A stretch of 64,000 nucleotides of DNA from Candidatus Symbiothrix dinenymphae (GCA_001417715.1 BBRT01000337.1:1-64000), one strand, 5' to 3'; shown: positions 34,577-43,432, numbered from the stretch's first letter. Translations and numbers: made by a program. Notes: generated by a model not told the origin, from the letters alone.

Positions 34577-34823
34577 TGTTATCATCGGGAAAAAGGTGTA
34601 CAAGATGATGGAAAAGTTACCTGACAATATTTATCAGGTAATAATGGATAACCTTTTATCCCTTGAGAAAAATCCGCGCCCGTTTGGTTGCCGTAAGTTG
34701 TCCGGTGCGGTTGAAAAATACAGAATACGCATCGGTGACTATCGTGCTATTTACAAAATCAAAGACAATATTCTTACCGTAGAAGTTGTAAAGGTTGGTC
34801 ATCGAAGTAGTGTATATAGATGA
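34569..34823 (+). CDS. RelE/ParE-type toxin, TA module 2
   Basis: 84 residues (MYDVIIGKKVYKMMEK ... NPRPFGCRKLS ... KYRIRIGDYRAIYKIKD ... VVKVGHRSSVYR). RelE fold as in module 1, with roughly half of positions changed while the last 26 bases match exactly. The differing core together with the differing antitoxin tail suggests the pair has separate partner specificity. Confidence 0.88.
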   Translation: MYDVIIGKKVYKMMEKLPDNIYQVIMDNLLSLEKNPRPFGCRKLSGAVEKYRIRIGDYRAIYKIKDNILTVEVVKVGHRSSVYR

Positions 34824-34827
34824 AATA

Positions 34828-34895
34828 CAAAACGACCTTAATAAGGCAGACGAACAATGGCTCGAAAGTTTTTTGGACTGAAACCGCAATCAAGC
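34828..34895 (+). pseudogene. Remnant of the 33.1-kb TA locus
   Basis: AACGACCTTAATAAGGCAGA and AGTTTTTTGGACTGAAACCG match the antitoxin tail and toxin start at 33200-33266. Only this junction survives; it lies directly after module 2. Confidence 0.7.
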
Positions 34896-34931
34896 AAGGA
34901 TAAGGGGAGATAGGATACATTACATGTACAT

Positions 34932-35270
34932 GGCTAAATCTTTTTTTCAGGTGCTATTATTTCGCAAACGGTGCCGTGTCCCGCAGGGACAGCACTTTAT
35001 TAACCGTAGACTTTAGTCTACGGTATAAAAATGCTCAGATTCCATTAGTCCCGCATGGGACGACACTTGAGATTGGTGCAGTTTTGCTGAATAGCAATGT
35101 GTCGTCCCATGCGGGACTTGGGGGAGGCGGTGGCTCCGTCACTCCCGTAGACTGAAGTCTACGGTTAATAAAGTGCTGTCCCTGCGGGACAAAACGAGCC
35201 GCACAGTTCTGTCCATAATGGGACTGCGCTCCGGGCAAGTAAAAATAGCACCTGAAAAAAAGATTTTGCC
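34932..35270. repeat. Nested-palindrome element, copy 2 (339 bp)
   Basis: Same terminal inverted repeats as copy 1 (GGCTAAATCTTTTTTTCAGG at the left; complement AAAAAAAGATTTTGCC at the right). The outer arms are exchanged relative to copy 1: the segment containing CCCGGAGCGCAGTCCCATT-type sequence is on the left in copy 1 but on the right, reversed, here. The central part keeps one orientation. The region up to the IS30 element holds no gene. Confidence 0.8.
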
Positions 35271-35454
35271 GTAATCCGTAATCTTTGTCAGGTGCTAGAT
35301 GCAATTTTTCTGCAAAAAAATTTTGTTGGCACAAAGTTACAGTATTTTTTGATAACTACTGTGGTTTCGCCTTGGTAAGTTCAATTAGTAACTGCGAAAA
35401 ATCGCTATTACGAGCAACCTATATTTTGCTCGTAAATAAAGAGGTCGCGAACAG

Positions 35455-36508
35455 AACTTCTAAGAACGACAAAAGTAAAAAAACAGAGAGAAAAGTTCTC
35501 CCTGTTCGATTAATTTATTTACTTTTGTTGTATGAAATACAAACAACTAATCAAGGAGCAAAGGTACGAAATTTTTGCATTACTGCAAACAGGTACCCCG
35601 AAAGAGAAGATTGCAGAGATTGTAAATGTCTCTGCCAGTACAGTTTACAGGGAGATTGAGCGCAATAAAGGCACGCGCAAGTATACCCCTATCCATGCCC
35701 AAATGTTGGCTGATGAACGCAAAGAACGCTACACCCGCAAGCGAACGTTTTCGGCGGCGGTCGAGCGGCAAGTAAAAAAAAGGCTCGAAGAAGACCAATG
35801 GTCGCCCGAACAAATTGTCGGCTATTGCAAATTAAAAGCGATTCCAATGGTTTCTCACGAACGCATTTATCAACATATTCGTGCCGACAAAGCCACTGGA
35901 GGCACTCTTTGGACACATTTGCGCCACAGAGGAAAACATCGCAAGCGACCCGTTGGTGGTGGAAAAAAGGTGGTTATCAAAAATAAAATTTCCATCGATG
36001 AACGTCCGGATGTCATCAATCTCCGCAAACGTTTGGGCGACTGGGAAATAGATACAATTATCGGAAAAGACGGCAAAGGGGCTATCCTTACCCTCACCGA
36101 AAGGCTCACAAGCTTCTTGATGATGGAAAAATTGCCCGAAGGAAAAGCTGCTCTCCCGTTGGCAAAAGTTGTCCACAACCTGCTGGTGGCTTACAAAAAA
36201 AACACCCACTCCATCACCGCCGACAATGGGACAGAGTTCGCAGAACACGAATATATCGCTAAAAAACTCGATCTGGACTTCTTTTTTGCACACCCATACT
36301 CCTCGTGGGAGCGAGGTCTGAATGAAAATACTAACGGATTAATTCGACAATATATTCCCAAAGGAACTGATTTTGATGACTACTCTCATGATTATATTAA
36401 ACTGATACAGAGCAAGATAAATAGCCGACCCAGAGAAAAACTCGGCTTTAAATCTCCAACTGAAGTTTTTTATCTATCTTTGTAGAAATTTTGTCGCACT
36501 TAGAAGTT
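35455..36508 (+). mobile_element. Complete IS30-family insertion sequence (about 1054 bp)
   Basis: Terminal inverted repeats AACTTCTAAGAACGACAAAA (from 35455) and, reversed, AACTTCTAAGTGCGACAAAA (ending 36508) match at 18 of the first 20 positions. Between them lies a single intact transposase gene. Length and organisation are normal for IS30. I could not identify a target duplication by eye. It is inserted next to a nested-palindrome element. Confidence 0.88.
35532..36485 (+). CDS. IS30-family transposase
   Basis: 317 residues. An N-terminal helix-turn-helix (IAEIVNVSASTVYREIERNK), then the DDE catalytic domain: first Asp in GDWEIDTIIG, second Asp in TADNGTEF, and Glu in GLNENTNGLIRQY, the IS30 signature. 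Full length and intact, so possibly active. The gene ends 23 bp before the right inverted repeat. Confidence 0.95.
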   Translation: MKYKQLIKEQRYEIFALLQTGTPKEKIAEIVNVSASTVYREIERNKGTRKYTPIHAQMLADERKERYTRKRTFSAAVERQVKKRLEEDQWSPEQIVGYCKLKAIPMVSHERIYQHIRADKATGGTLWTHLRHRGKHRKRPVGGGKKVVIKNKISIDERPDVINLRKRLGDWEIDTIIGKDGKGAILTLTERLTSFLMMEKLPEGKAALPLAKVVHNLLVAYKKNTHSITADNGTEFAEHEYIAKKLDLDFFFAHPYSSWERGLNENTNGLIRQYIPKGTDFDDYSHDYIKLIQSKINSRPREKLGFKSPTEVFYLSL

Positions 36509-36563
36509 GAATCTGCGCTTTCAATCTTTTAATCCTGAAAATCCTGATTCAGACAATTTTTTG

Positions 36564-36571
36564 TACCTTTG
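36564..36571 (+). promoter_or_regulatory. Promoter -7 box for gmd
   Basis: TACCTTTG, 26 bp before the gmd ATG. Just upstream is an AATCCTGATTCAGAC interspersed repeat. Confidence 0.65.
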
Positions 36572-36596
36572 CCCCCTCAATTAAACAGTTTGAAAT

Positions 36597-37748
36597 ATGA
36601 AAAAAGTAGCACTAATCACCGGTATCACCGGTCAGGACGGAGCCTATTTGGCGGAGTTTTTAATTAAGAAGGGCTATGCGGTGCATGGCATCAAGCGGCG
36701 GGCTTCGATGTTCAACACCGACCGCATCGACCATCTGTATCAAGACCCGCAGTTGAGCGACCGCAACCTCATCCTGCATTACGGCGATATGACCGACTCG
36801 ATGAATATCACCCGCATCATCGGCGAAATTCAGCCGGACGAGATTTACAATCTGGCGGCACAAAGTCATGTGAAAGTGAGTTTCGACACCCCCGAATACA
36901 CCGCCAATGTGGACGGTTTGGGCACTTTGCGCATCTTGGAAGCCGTGCGTCTGCTGAATTTGACGAAGAAAACCCGCATCTATCAGGCCTCCACATCCGA
37001 ATTGTATGGCTTGGTGCAGGAAATTCCGCAGCGGGAAGCGACCCCGTTTTACCCCCGAAGTCCGTATGCCGTGGCGAAAATGTATGCCTATTGGATTACG
37101 GTCAACTACCGCGAGGCTTACGATATGTTTGCCTGCAACGGCATTTTGTTTAACCACGAATCACCCTTGCGTGGCGAAACGTTTGTGACCCGCAAAGTGA
37201 CCCGCGCCCTGTCGCGCATTGCGTTGGGCATTCAGAAAGAGGTTTATATGGGCAATCTCTCCAGCAAACGCGACTGGGGACATGCCAAAGACTACATCAA
37301 AGCCATGTATCTGATTCTCCAACAGGAAAAGCCGGACGATTATGTGATTGCAACGGGCGTGACAACAACAATCCGCGATTTTATTGCCAAAGCATTCAAA
37401 GAAATTGGCGTGACAATCACTTTTCATGGCGAAGGTGCCAGCGAAGTGGGCAAAATCACAAGCATCGACACGACAGTATTCACACAGAAAATTGGCGCAG
37501 AATATCTGGCAGCCATCCAAAAACGAGTTGGCGAAGAGGTAGTGAAAGTGGACCCCAAATATTTCCGCCCCACCGAAGTAGAACTGCTGATTGGCGATGC
37601 CACAAAAGCCCGCACAAAGCTGTCGTGGGAGCCGCAATACACACTGGACACGCTGATTGAAGACATGATGACCGGCGATGTGAAGGAAATGAAGAAAGAG
37701 GCATATTTGAGAGCGGGAGGCTATCGGATTTTGAATTATTTTGAATGA
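36597..37748 (+). CDS. gmd: GDP-mannose 4,6-dehydratase
   Basis: 383 residues, typical length. It converts GDP-D-mannose to GDP-4-keto-6-deoxymannose, the substrate of Fcl. NADP motif [16 protein letters not shown] at the N terminus; catalytic Thr/Ser and Glu in STSELYG and the Tyr-x3-Lys pair in [33 protein letters not shown] is a family signature. A Bacteroidota-type insertion (residues about 280-320, [11 protein letters not shown] ...) lengthens the C-terminal domain. It has its own promoter, immediately after the IS30 element, and is 34 kb from fcl. Confidence 0.97.
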   Translation: MKKVALITGITGQDGAYLAEFLIKKGYAVHGIKRRASMFNTDRIDHLYQDPQLSDRNLILHYGDMTDSMNITRIIGEIQPDEIYNLAAQSHVKVSFDTPEYTANVDGLGTLRILEAVRLLNLTKKTRIYQASTSELYGLVQEIPQREATPFYPRSPYAVAKMYAYWITVNYREAYDMFACNGILFNHESPLRGETFVTRKVTRALSRIALGIQKEVYMGNLSSKRDWGHAKDYIKAMYLILQQEKPDDYVIATGVTTTIRDFIAKAFKEIGVTITFHGEGASEVGKITSIDTTVFTQKIGAEYLAAIQKRVGEEVVKVDPKYFRPTEVELLIGDATKARTKLSWEPQYTLDTLIEDMMTGDVKEMKKEAYLRAGGYRILNYFE

Positions 37749-37765
37749 AAACAGAAAATTTGTTG

Positions 37766-37773
37766 TATCTTTG
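37766..37773 (+). promoter_or_regulatory. Promoter -7 box of the TA-like pair and trpE
   Basis: TATCTTTG, 42 bp before the ATG at 37815. No separate promoter is visible in front of trpE. Confidence 0.6.
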
Positions 37774-37814
37774 TCGCGTAAATAAGTGAAAAATTTAATT
37801 TAAATTTTAAAGTT

Positions 37815-38006
37815 ATGAATACTCAAACATTGTATGAAGAAGATTTAGATGATAAAATCTTTCTTCAATTATGGAACGAGGGGCGAATAGAAGAAGCTAT
37901 TGCCACTCGCAATTGGATGACACTCGAAGAATGTCGCCGCTCTTGTCATGAGGCAATTGACGAAGCTCGGCAAATTTTAGCAGAAAGAAATGCAGTTGCT
38001 TGTTGA
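37815..38006 (+). CDS. Small acidic protein, possible antitoxin
   Basis: 63 residues (MNTQTLYEEDLDDKIFLQLW ... ILAERNAVAC). It overlaps the next gene by 17 bp. Size, acidity and overlap suggest the antitoxin half of a TA pair, but I do not recognise a family. Confidence 0.6.
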   Translation: MNTQTLYEEDLDDKIFLQLWNEGRIEEAIATRNWMTLEECRRSCHEAIDEARQILAERNAVAC

Positions 38007-38319
38007 TGACCATGTTCGTAATAGAATCAGACAATTCTATTATAATGCAACTTTGAAATACCCCAATACCTATTTTCCGGACAATGCAGATAGGGATATT
38101 GATAAGGTGCTTGCAGAGTTGCCCAAAGTTGGTACGCCGCAACTTCAACACAGAAATTATTGCATTATTCAACGATGGAAAAATTATTTAGTTGATTATT
38201 CTAAGGCAACAAATTGGTATTTTGCCTATCGAAAATTTACAAATGGGGGCACTACAATATATGTTATGGATGCGGAAAATGCAAGAAATATGAGCGATTT
38301 AGCAATAATTCATTTATGA
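37990..38319 (+). CDS. Putative toxin-like protein upstream of trpE
   Basis: 109 residues (MQLLVDDHVRNRIRQFYYNA ... YCIIQRWKNYLVDYSKATNWYF). The ending with DxxxxxWYFAYRKFTNG and VMDAENARNM resembles small RelE-like Bacteroidales toxins. Its start lies in the preceding gene and its stop TGA overlaps the trpE ATG as ATGA (38316-38319), so translation of trpE is probably coupled to it. Role uncertain. Confidence 0.55.
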   Translation: MQLLVDDHVRNRIRQFYYNATLKYPNTYFPDNADRDIDKVLAELPKVGTPQLQHRNYCIIQRWKNYLVDYSKATNWYFAYRKFTNGGTTIYVMDAENARNMSDLAIIHL

Positions 38320-39737
38320 AAACAACAACATTAAACACAGAGAGCAAGACAATTTTGGCGGATTTGCAAACGCCGGTGAGCATCTATTTGAAGGTGCGCG
38401 ACGTGTTTCCGGAGTCGGTGTTGCTGGAATCTTCGGATTATCACGGCAATGAAAATTCGGTGTCGTTCATCGGGCTTAATCCGATGGCGCGGTTTGAGGT
38501 CAAAAACGGCGCCGTGAGGCTGCAATATCCTGATGGGCAGGTGGTTGAAAAGACGGTGCCTGCGGATGCGATTGTCGATGAATTGCACCAATTTGTGCAT
38601 TCGTTTGAAGTCGGAGAGATTGCGAGGCAAGCCCGCAATGACAATTCGTACAACGGTTTTTTCGGCTACACGTCTTACAATGCCGTGAAATATTTTGACA
38701 CCATCGACCCCGATACGGCGGATTTCGGCGCGAGCAATATTCCCGATATGATTTACATTCTGTATCGCTACACCATTGTGGTCAATCATTTTCGCAACGA
38801 ATTGACGGTGATTGAGAATAAAATCGGCGATGAAAAGAGCCAAATGGACGATGTGCTGGCGTTGCTGAACAACCGCAACTATGCCTCCTACAATTTTGGG
38901 CGGGCGGGCGAAGAAACATCCACCGTCACCGATGAGCAGTATAAGGAGATGGTGCGACAGGGCGTGAAACACTGCAAACGCGGCGATGTGTTCCAAATCG
39001 TGCTCTCGCGCTGTTTTTCGCAGCCTTTCGCGGGCGATGATTTCAAGGTGTATCGCGCGTTGCGTTCCATCAACCCATCGCCGTACCTGTTTTATTTCGA
39101 TTTTGGGTCGTTCCGCATCTTTGGCTCCAGCCCCGAAACGCATTGCGGCATTTCCAAAGGGCAGGCGTATATCGACCCCATCGCGGGCACTTTCCGTCGC
39201 ACGGGCGATGACGAAAAAGACAAACAACTGGCGCAAGCACTGCTTGAAGACCCGAAAGAAAACGCCGAGCATGTGATGCTGGTAGATTTGGCGCGCAACG
39301 ATTTGAGCAAAAACACCGAAAACGTGCACGTAGATTTCTACAAGGAAGTGCAATTTTACTCGCACGTCATCCATCTCGTGTCGCGCGTGGTGGGCGAAGT
39401 GCAACCGGACACCAACACCATCCAGATTTATGCCGACACCTTCCCCGCCGGAACGCTCTCCGGCGCACCAAAAATGCGGGCGATGGAACTCATCCGCGAC
39501 ATTGAGCCGCACAACCGCGGTGCCTACGGCGGCTGCATCGGCTACATCGGCTTAAACGGCGACCTCAACCAAGCCATCACCATCCGCTCCTTCATCAGCA
39601 AAAACAACGTGCTCTACTATCAGGCAGGCGCGGGCATCACGGCACGCTCCAACGATGAATCGGAATTGCAGGAGGTGAATAACAAACTTGGGGCATTGAA
39701 GACGGCGGTGGATATTGCGGTAACAATTAAAAATTAA
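38316..39737 (+). CDS. trpE: Anthranilate synthase component I
   Basis: 473 residues from ATG 38316. It makes anthranilate from chorismate with the amidotransferase TrpG, which is not in the window. Chorismate-binding domain motifs are intact: GDVFQIVLSRCFSQPF, GSSPETH, PIAGTFRRTGDDEKD, DLARNDL, SHVIHLVSRVVGEV, TFPAGTLSGAPKMRAMELI and the terminal YQAGAGITARSNDESE. The N-terminal feedback-site segment LLESSDYHGNENSVSFIG is present. Residues 101-109 (EIARQARND) are encoded by a REP palindrome and are not part of normal TrpE. The start overlaps the preceding TA-like gene by 4 bp. No other trp genes follow; the next gene is convergent. Confidence 0.95.
   Translation: MKTTTLNTESKTILADLQTPVSIYLKVRDVFPESVLLESSDYHGNENSVSFIGLNPMARFEVKNGAVRLQYPDGQVVEKTVPADAIVDELHQFVHSFEVGEIARQARNDNSYNGFFGYTSYNAVKYFDTIDPDTADFGASNIPDMIYILYRYTIVVNHFRNELTVIENKIGDEKSQMDDVLALLNNRNYASYNFGRAGEETSTVTDEQYKEMVRQGVKHCKRGDVFQIVLSRCFSQPFAGDDFKVYRALRSINPSPYLFYFDFGSFRIFGSSPETHCGISKGQAYIDPIAGTFRRTGDDEKDKQLAQALLEDPKENAEHVMLVDLARNDLSKNTENVHVDFYKEVQFYSHVIHLVSRVVGEVQPDTNTIQIYADTFPAGTLSGAPKMRAMELIRDIEPHNRGAYGGCIGYIGLNGDLNQAITIRSFISKNNVLYYQAGAGITARSNDESELQEVNNKLGALKTAVDIAVTIKN
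38618..38642. repeat. REP palindrome in frame inside trpE
   Basis: GATTGCGAGGCAAGCCCGCA plus ATGAC, the same family as 5583-5611 and 62208-62277. It codes for EIARQARND between VHSFEVG and NSYNGFFGYTSYN. Confidence 0.85.
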
Positions 39738-39758
39738 CGCGCATTACCGACATCTTTT

Positions 39759-41075
39759 TCACAAACAAAATGCAGCATACAGCGGGACGCTCTTGATGGC
39801 ATTCTCGAAGCCGAAGTTTTTCTCTGAAATCCGTATCGCGTAGGGCGGTTTGTATTTCTGAATAAATGTGTTCAGACTCTTGGAGCGGTTGTTTTCGCTG
39901 CTTTTCACCTCAATCGGAATGATTTCGCCACCGATTGAGACAACAAAATCGACTTCGCTGCTGCTGTTTGTTTCCCAAAAATAGAGGTCGTAACCCCGTT
40001 GAGTCAGCTCCATCGCGATATAGTTTTCGGTGATGGCACCTCTGTACATCTGATTGAAGACAGGCAAATTTTCGCGGGTCACTTTAAGGAATTGCGAAAG
40101 CAGCCCCACATCTGCGAGATACAATTTGAACGCACTCATATCCGCATATTGAGCCGAAGGAACATCTCCACGAGTTGTTTTAGTGCATTTGAGAGCAATA
40201 CCGGCCGTTTTAAGCCAATAGACCGAATCCTTGAACGTGTCCGTACGCGCCCCTTTTTCAATTGCGCTGTAAACAAACTTATTGCTTGGTCTTTCACTAT
40301 TTCCGAGCTGAACCGGAATCGAATTATAGAGCATGATATTCCGAATACCTTGCGATTTTTCAGTATATTTAGTCATATCTGCAGTGTATGACGCAGAAAG
40401 CAACTTTTGAATATCCGTCAAATTTGGCGTTGCGGAATTATCAATATAAGTTTGCACGGCAAGCGGCATCCCACCAACGAGCAGATATTCGCGATAGAGT
40501 TCAAGGGCTTCATTATGCAACAGGACGGGCATTTTCTTGTTATTCGCAAAATGTTCTGCAATTTTGGTTGCGAGCATCGTTTTCTGTTTTTCCCACAGAA
40601 ATTCCTCAAAACTAAGCGGATACATCGTCTTGATGTAAACTTTGCCGACCGGAAAGGAAGTGCCCGGCGCATCCGGCTTCTGATGTTTCAGAGCAACACC
40701 GAGCAACGACCCGGCAGCTACAATATCATACTGTGGAGCATTTTCGGCAAAATATTTGAGCGAAGTGAGGGCACGGGGGCACTCCTGAACCTCATCGAAA
40801 ATAATAAGTGTCGTGTGGGGATGGATTGCCACGCCAAAAAACTCCGCAAGCACGGCAATAATGCGGTCGGGCTTCAAGTCGCCCTCCTCAAAATAGCCTT
40901 GCAACGACACATCCGAATCAAAGTTGGCATACACGACATTGTCGTAATACATCGCCCCAAATTCTTTTAATGCGTAAGTCTTCCCAACCTGCCTTGCGCC
41001 TTGTAAAATCAAGGGCATTCGCGGCATGTAAGACTTTTTCCACTCAAGCATTTCATCAATAATTTTTCGCTTCAT
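39759..41075 (-). CDS. AAA ATPase with C-terminal DUF4143 domain
   Basis: 438 residues. Walker A LILQGARQVGKTY, Walker B LIIFDEVQECP, sensor-like AAGSLLGVAL, then the C-terminal domain EVDFVVSIGGEIIPIEVKSSE with the PD-(D/E)XK-like core. Same family as the gene at 6482-7813 but clearly a different subgroup. Convergent with trpE with a 21-bp gap. TACCTTTG on the minus strand at 41155-41162 precedes it. Function unsettled for the family. Confidence 0.88.
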   Translation of the reverse strand: MKRKIIDEMLEWKKSYMPRMPLILQGARQVGKTYALKEFGAMYYDNVVYANFDSDVSLQGYFEEGDLKPDRIIAVLAEFFGVAIHPHTTLIIFDEVQECPRALTSLKYFAENAPQYDIVAAGSLLGVALKHQKPDAPGTSFPVGKVYIKTMYPLSFEEFLWEKQKTMLATKIAEHFANNKKMPVLLHNEALELYREYLLVGGMPLAVQTYIDNSATPNLTDIQKLLSASYTADMTKYTEKSQGIRNIMLYNSIPVQLGNSERPSNKFVYSAIEKGARTDTFKDSVYWLKTAGIALKCTKTTRGDVPSAQYADMSAFKLYLADVGLLSQFLKVTRENLPVFNQMYRGAITENYIAMELTQRGYDLYFWETNSSSEVDFVVSIGGEIIPIEVKSSENNRSKSLNTFIQKYKPPYAIRISEKNFGFENAIKSVPLYAAFCL

Positions 41076-41154
41076 ATACCTGTTTTTTTGAGTTTCGCTA
41101 CTAATTTTGTAAAATTTCGCAAATTTAGGTGGGGTAAATTTGTAAATTTCGACA

Positions 41155-41255
41155 CAAAGGTAGGTATAATTTTTGGAATAGCAAAGATAAATGAAAAAAA
41201 AATGAAAAAAATTTGCAATTTATGCTTGTTATTAAAAAAAATCTTCGTACCTTTG
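41155..41255. promoter_or_regulatory. Divergent promoters between the DUF4143 gene and hup
   Basis: TACCTTTG on the minus strand at 41155-41162 and on the plus strand at 41248-41255. The intervening 85 bp are A/T-rich with no other feature seen. Confidence 0.7.
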
Positions 41256-41310
41256 CGCCCGATTTAAAAAGATAAACAATTAAAGTATAATAATTTAAAT
41301 AATTAATGTT

Positions 41311-41610
41311 ATGACAAAAGCAAATATTGTAAATGCAATTGCGAAAGAGACTGGGATTGACCGAGCTACGGTGTTAGCATCGGTCGAGGGTTTTATGAAC
41401 CAGGTGATGCTGGCAATGAACAACGGCGACAACGTGTTCCTGCGCGGTTTTGGTTCGTTTGTGGTGAAAAAAAGAGCTGCTAAGGCTGCACGCCACATCA
41501 AAAACAACACAACTATCATGGTGCCGGAACGCCATGTGCCGACTTTCAAACCGTCTGCGTATTTCACGGACAACATGAGAGCCAAGTTGGACAAAAAAGG
41601 CAAAAAGTAA
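41311..41610 (+). CDS. hup: HU/IHF-family DNA-binding protein
   Basis: 99 residues (MTKANIVNAIAKETGI start). The dimerisation helices (RATVLASVEGFMNQVMLAMN) and the beta-arm region (NVFLRGFGSFVVKKRAAKAA, NTTIMVPERHVPTFKPSAYF) are standard for HU/IHF proteins that bend DNA in the nucleoid. The promoter box is 55 bp upstream. A tiny basic protein gene follows 23 bp downstream and RNase G after that. Confidence 0.95.
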   Translation: MTKANIVNAIAKETGIDRATVLASVEGFMNQVMLAMNNGDNVFLRGFGSFVVKKRAAKAARHIKNNTTIMVPERHVPTFKPSAYFTDNMRAKLDKKGKK

Positions 41611-41633
41611 TTCATCAACTAAAAAATTAAACT

Positions 41634-41726
41634 ATGCCTAGTGGTAAAAAAAGGAAGAGACATAAAATGTCCACGCACAAGCGTAAAAAGAGACTGAGGA
41701 AAAATCGTCATAAGAAGAAGAAATAA
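41634..41726 (+). CDS. Tiny Lys/Arg-rich AURKAIP1/COX24-type protein
   Basis: 30 residues: starts MPSGKKRKRHKMSTHKRKKR and ends NRHKKKK. The pattern KxRKRHKMxTHKRKKRLRKxRHKKK matches the short AURKAIP1/COX24-domain proteins found on bacterial and mitochondrial ribosomes. In Bacteroidota this gene commonly sits between hup and the RNase G gene, as here. Very likely a ribosome-associated peptide; easily missed because of its length. Confidence 0.85.
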   Translation: MPSGKKRKRHKMSTHKRKKRLRKNRHKKKK

Positions 41727-41729
41727 GTA

Positions 41730-41753
41730 ATAGGCGCACTCAGATGCGCCTAT
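41730..41753 (+). promoter_or_regulatory. Hairpin in the RNase G leader
   Basis: ATAGGCGCA (41730-41738) pairs perfectly with TGCGCCTAT (41745-41753) across a 6-base loop; no T-run follows, so it is not a terminator. It lies 30 bp before the preferred GTG start of RNase G and could be a processing or autoregulatory site. Confidence 0.55.
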
Positions 41754-41782
41754 TATGTTGGTATAACATAAAAATTGAACAT

Positions 41783-43432
41783 GTGATTAGTGAATTAGTA
41801 ATCGACGTTCAACCGACTGAGGTGTCTATAGCGATGCTCGAAGACGAACGTTTGGTTGAGTTTCAGAAAGAAGCACGTAACATTTCATTCGCGGTAGGCG
41901 ATATTTATCTCGGGAAAATTCGTAAGTTGATGCCGGGACTGAATGCTGCATTTATTGATGTGGGGCATCCGAAAGAGGCGTTTCTGCATTATGCGGATTT
42001 AGGGACAAATTTCAACCGGTTAGATAAATTTGTGAAGACGGTGGCTACCGAGAAGAAGCGATTGCCACCGCTCGGCAAGTTTATGGCGGAGCCGGAAGTG
42101 GCCAAAGAAGGCAGTCTGACGGATGTGCTGAAGCAATTCGATGATGTGCTGGTGCAAATTGTGAAAGAGCCTATCTCGACGAAAGGACCGCGCGTGTCCT
42201 GCGAAATTTCGTACGCCGGTCGCTATCTGGTGGCGATGCCGTTCGGCGATAAAGTGAATGTTTCGTCCAAAATTAAGTCGGCTGAAGAGCGGGTGCGCTT
42301 GAAACAGTTGATACAGAGCATCAAACCGAAAAATTTCTCGGTCATCGTGCGCACGTCGTCTGAAGGAAAGCGCGTGGCAGAACTCGATGCAGAGCTTCGC
42401 GGGCTGGTCAAACGTTGGAACGACAGTATGTCGAAAGTGCAAAAATTGAAGGGACCCGCACTGATTTGTGAGGAAACAGGGCGCACAGTGGCTCTGTTGC
42501 GCGATATTTTCAGCCCCACTTTCGAGCATATCTACATCAATGACAAAGAAATTTACGAAGAAATTCGCGATTATGTGAGCCTGATTGCGCCCGAACGTGT
42601 CCCCATAGTGGAGCATTACAGGGGTAATATGCCCATGTTAGACCATTTCAACGTCACGCGGCAGCTCAGGTCGGGATTCGGGCGAACGGTCACGCTCAAA
42701 AAGGGTGCCTATCTGATTGTGGAGCACACGGAGGCGATGCACGTCATTGATGTGAACAGCGGCAATCGCAAAGGAACTGTGGGACAGGAGAATACGGCGG
42801 TGGAAGTGAATCAGGCGGCGGCACTGGAAATTGCACGCCAACTGCGTATGCGGGATATGGGCGGCATCATCGCGGTGGATTTCATTGACATGCACGAGCA
42901 GGAAAATCGTCAGATATTGTTGGACACGATGCGCACGCTGATGGATAACGACCGTGCAAAGCATAACATCTTGCCACTCAACAGGTTTGGCGTGATGATG
43001 ATTACCCGTCAGCGGGTGCGTCCGATTTTGGATTTTGCCAACACGGAGATGTGCCCCGTATGCTTCGGCACCGGTCAAATCAAACCGTCAATACTGTTTG
43101 AAGACATTTTGGAGGCAAAAGTGGGCGATTTGGTGAAACAACTGAAAGTGACAAACTTTAAGTTGCATGTGCATCCGTTTGTGGCGGCATACCTCAACCA
43201 AGGCTTTTTCACCAAGAAAAGGAAGTGGCAGATAAAATTTGGCACCCGTTTCAAAGTCGTCCCCGACCAAAGTCTGGGCGTGTTGGAATACAAATTTTTC
43301 AACAAACACAAAATTGAATTGGACATGAAAGACGAAAGCCTGTCGGCAGTGGCACAGTTACCAGTTACCAGTTACCAGTTACCTGAGTATCTGACGGTGA
43401 ACAAGCCCAACACCAAGATAACTGATAATTGA
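41783..43432 (+). CDS. rng: Ribonuclease G/E family endoribonuclease
   Basis: 549 residues from GTG 41783 (read M-ISELVIDVQPTEVSIA). An S1 domain with embedded loop (VGDIYLGKIRKLMPGLNAAF ... FLHYADLG), RNase H-like domain, the catalytic Mg-binding DNase I-like part with VIDVNSGNRKG and GIIAVDFIDM, and a CPVCFGTG zinc-link. It processes 16S and other RNAs and decays mRNA. I chose GTG because family members begin with this segment; an upstream in-frame ATG (41744) lies within the leader hairpin. The C terminus ends in a repeat-coded tail (LPVTSYQLPEYLTVNKPN). Confidence 0.92.
   Translation: MISELVIDVQPTEVSIAMLEDERLVEFQKEARNISFAVGDIYLGKIRKLMPGLNAAFIDVGHPKEAFLHYADLGTNFNRLDKFVKTVATEKKRLPPLGKFMAEPEVAKEGSLTDVLKQFDDVLVQIVKEPISTKGPRVSCEISYAGRYLVAMPFGDKVNVSSKIKSAEERVRLKQLIQSIKPKNFSVIVRTSSEGKRVAELDAELRGLVKRWNDSMSKVQKLKGPALICEETGRTVALLRDIFSPTFEHIYINDKEIYEEIRDYVSLIAPERVPIVEHYRGNMPMLDHFNVTRQLRSGFGRTVTLKKGAYLIVEHTEAMHVIDVNSGNRKGTVGQENTAVEVNQAAALEIARQLRMRDMGGIIAVDFIDMHEQENRQILLDTMRTLMDNDRAKHNILPLNRFGVMMITRQRVRPILDFANTEMCPVCFGTGQIKPSILFEDILEAKVGDLVKQLKVTNFKLHVHPFVAAYLNQGFFTKKRKWQIKFGTRFKVVPDQSLGVLEYKFFNKHKIELDMKDESLSAVAQLPVTSYQLPEYLTVNKPNTKITDN

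Noticed and set aside
35276-35454. Possible gene between the palindromic element and the IS30 left end
   Set aside because: No frame with a start, promoter and family resemblance; only a stray CAGGTGCTA motif like the element terminus.
38331-39512. Long open frame (393 codons) on the minus strand across trpE
   Set aside because: The plus strand codes a complete TrpE with all motifs; the antisense frame has no recognisable domain and arises from codon bias.
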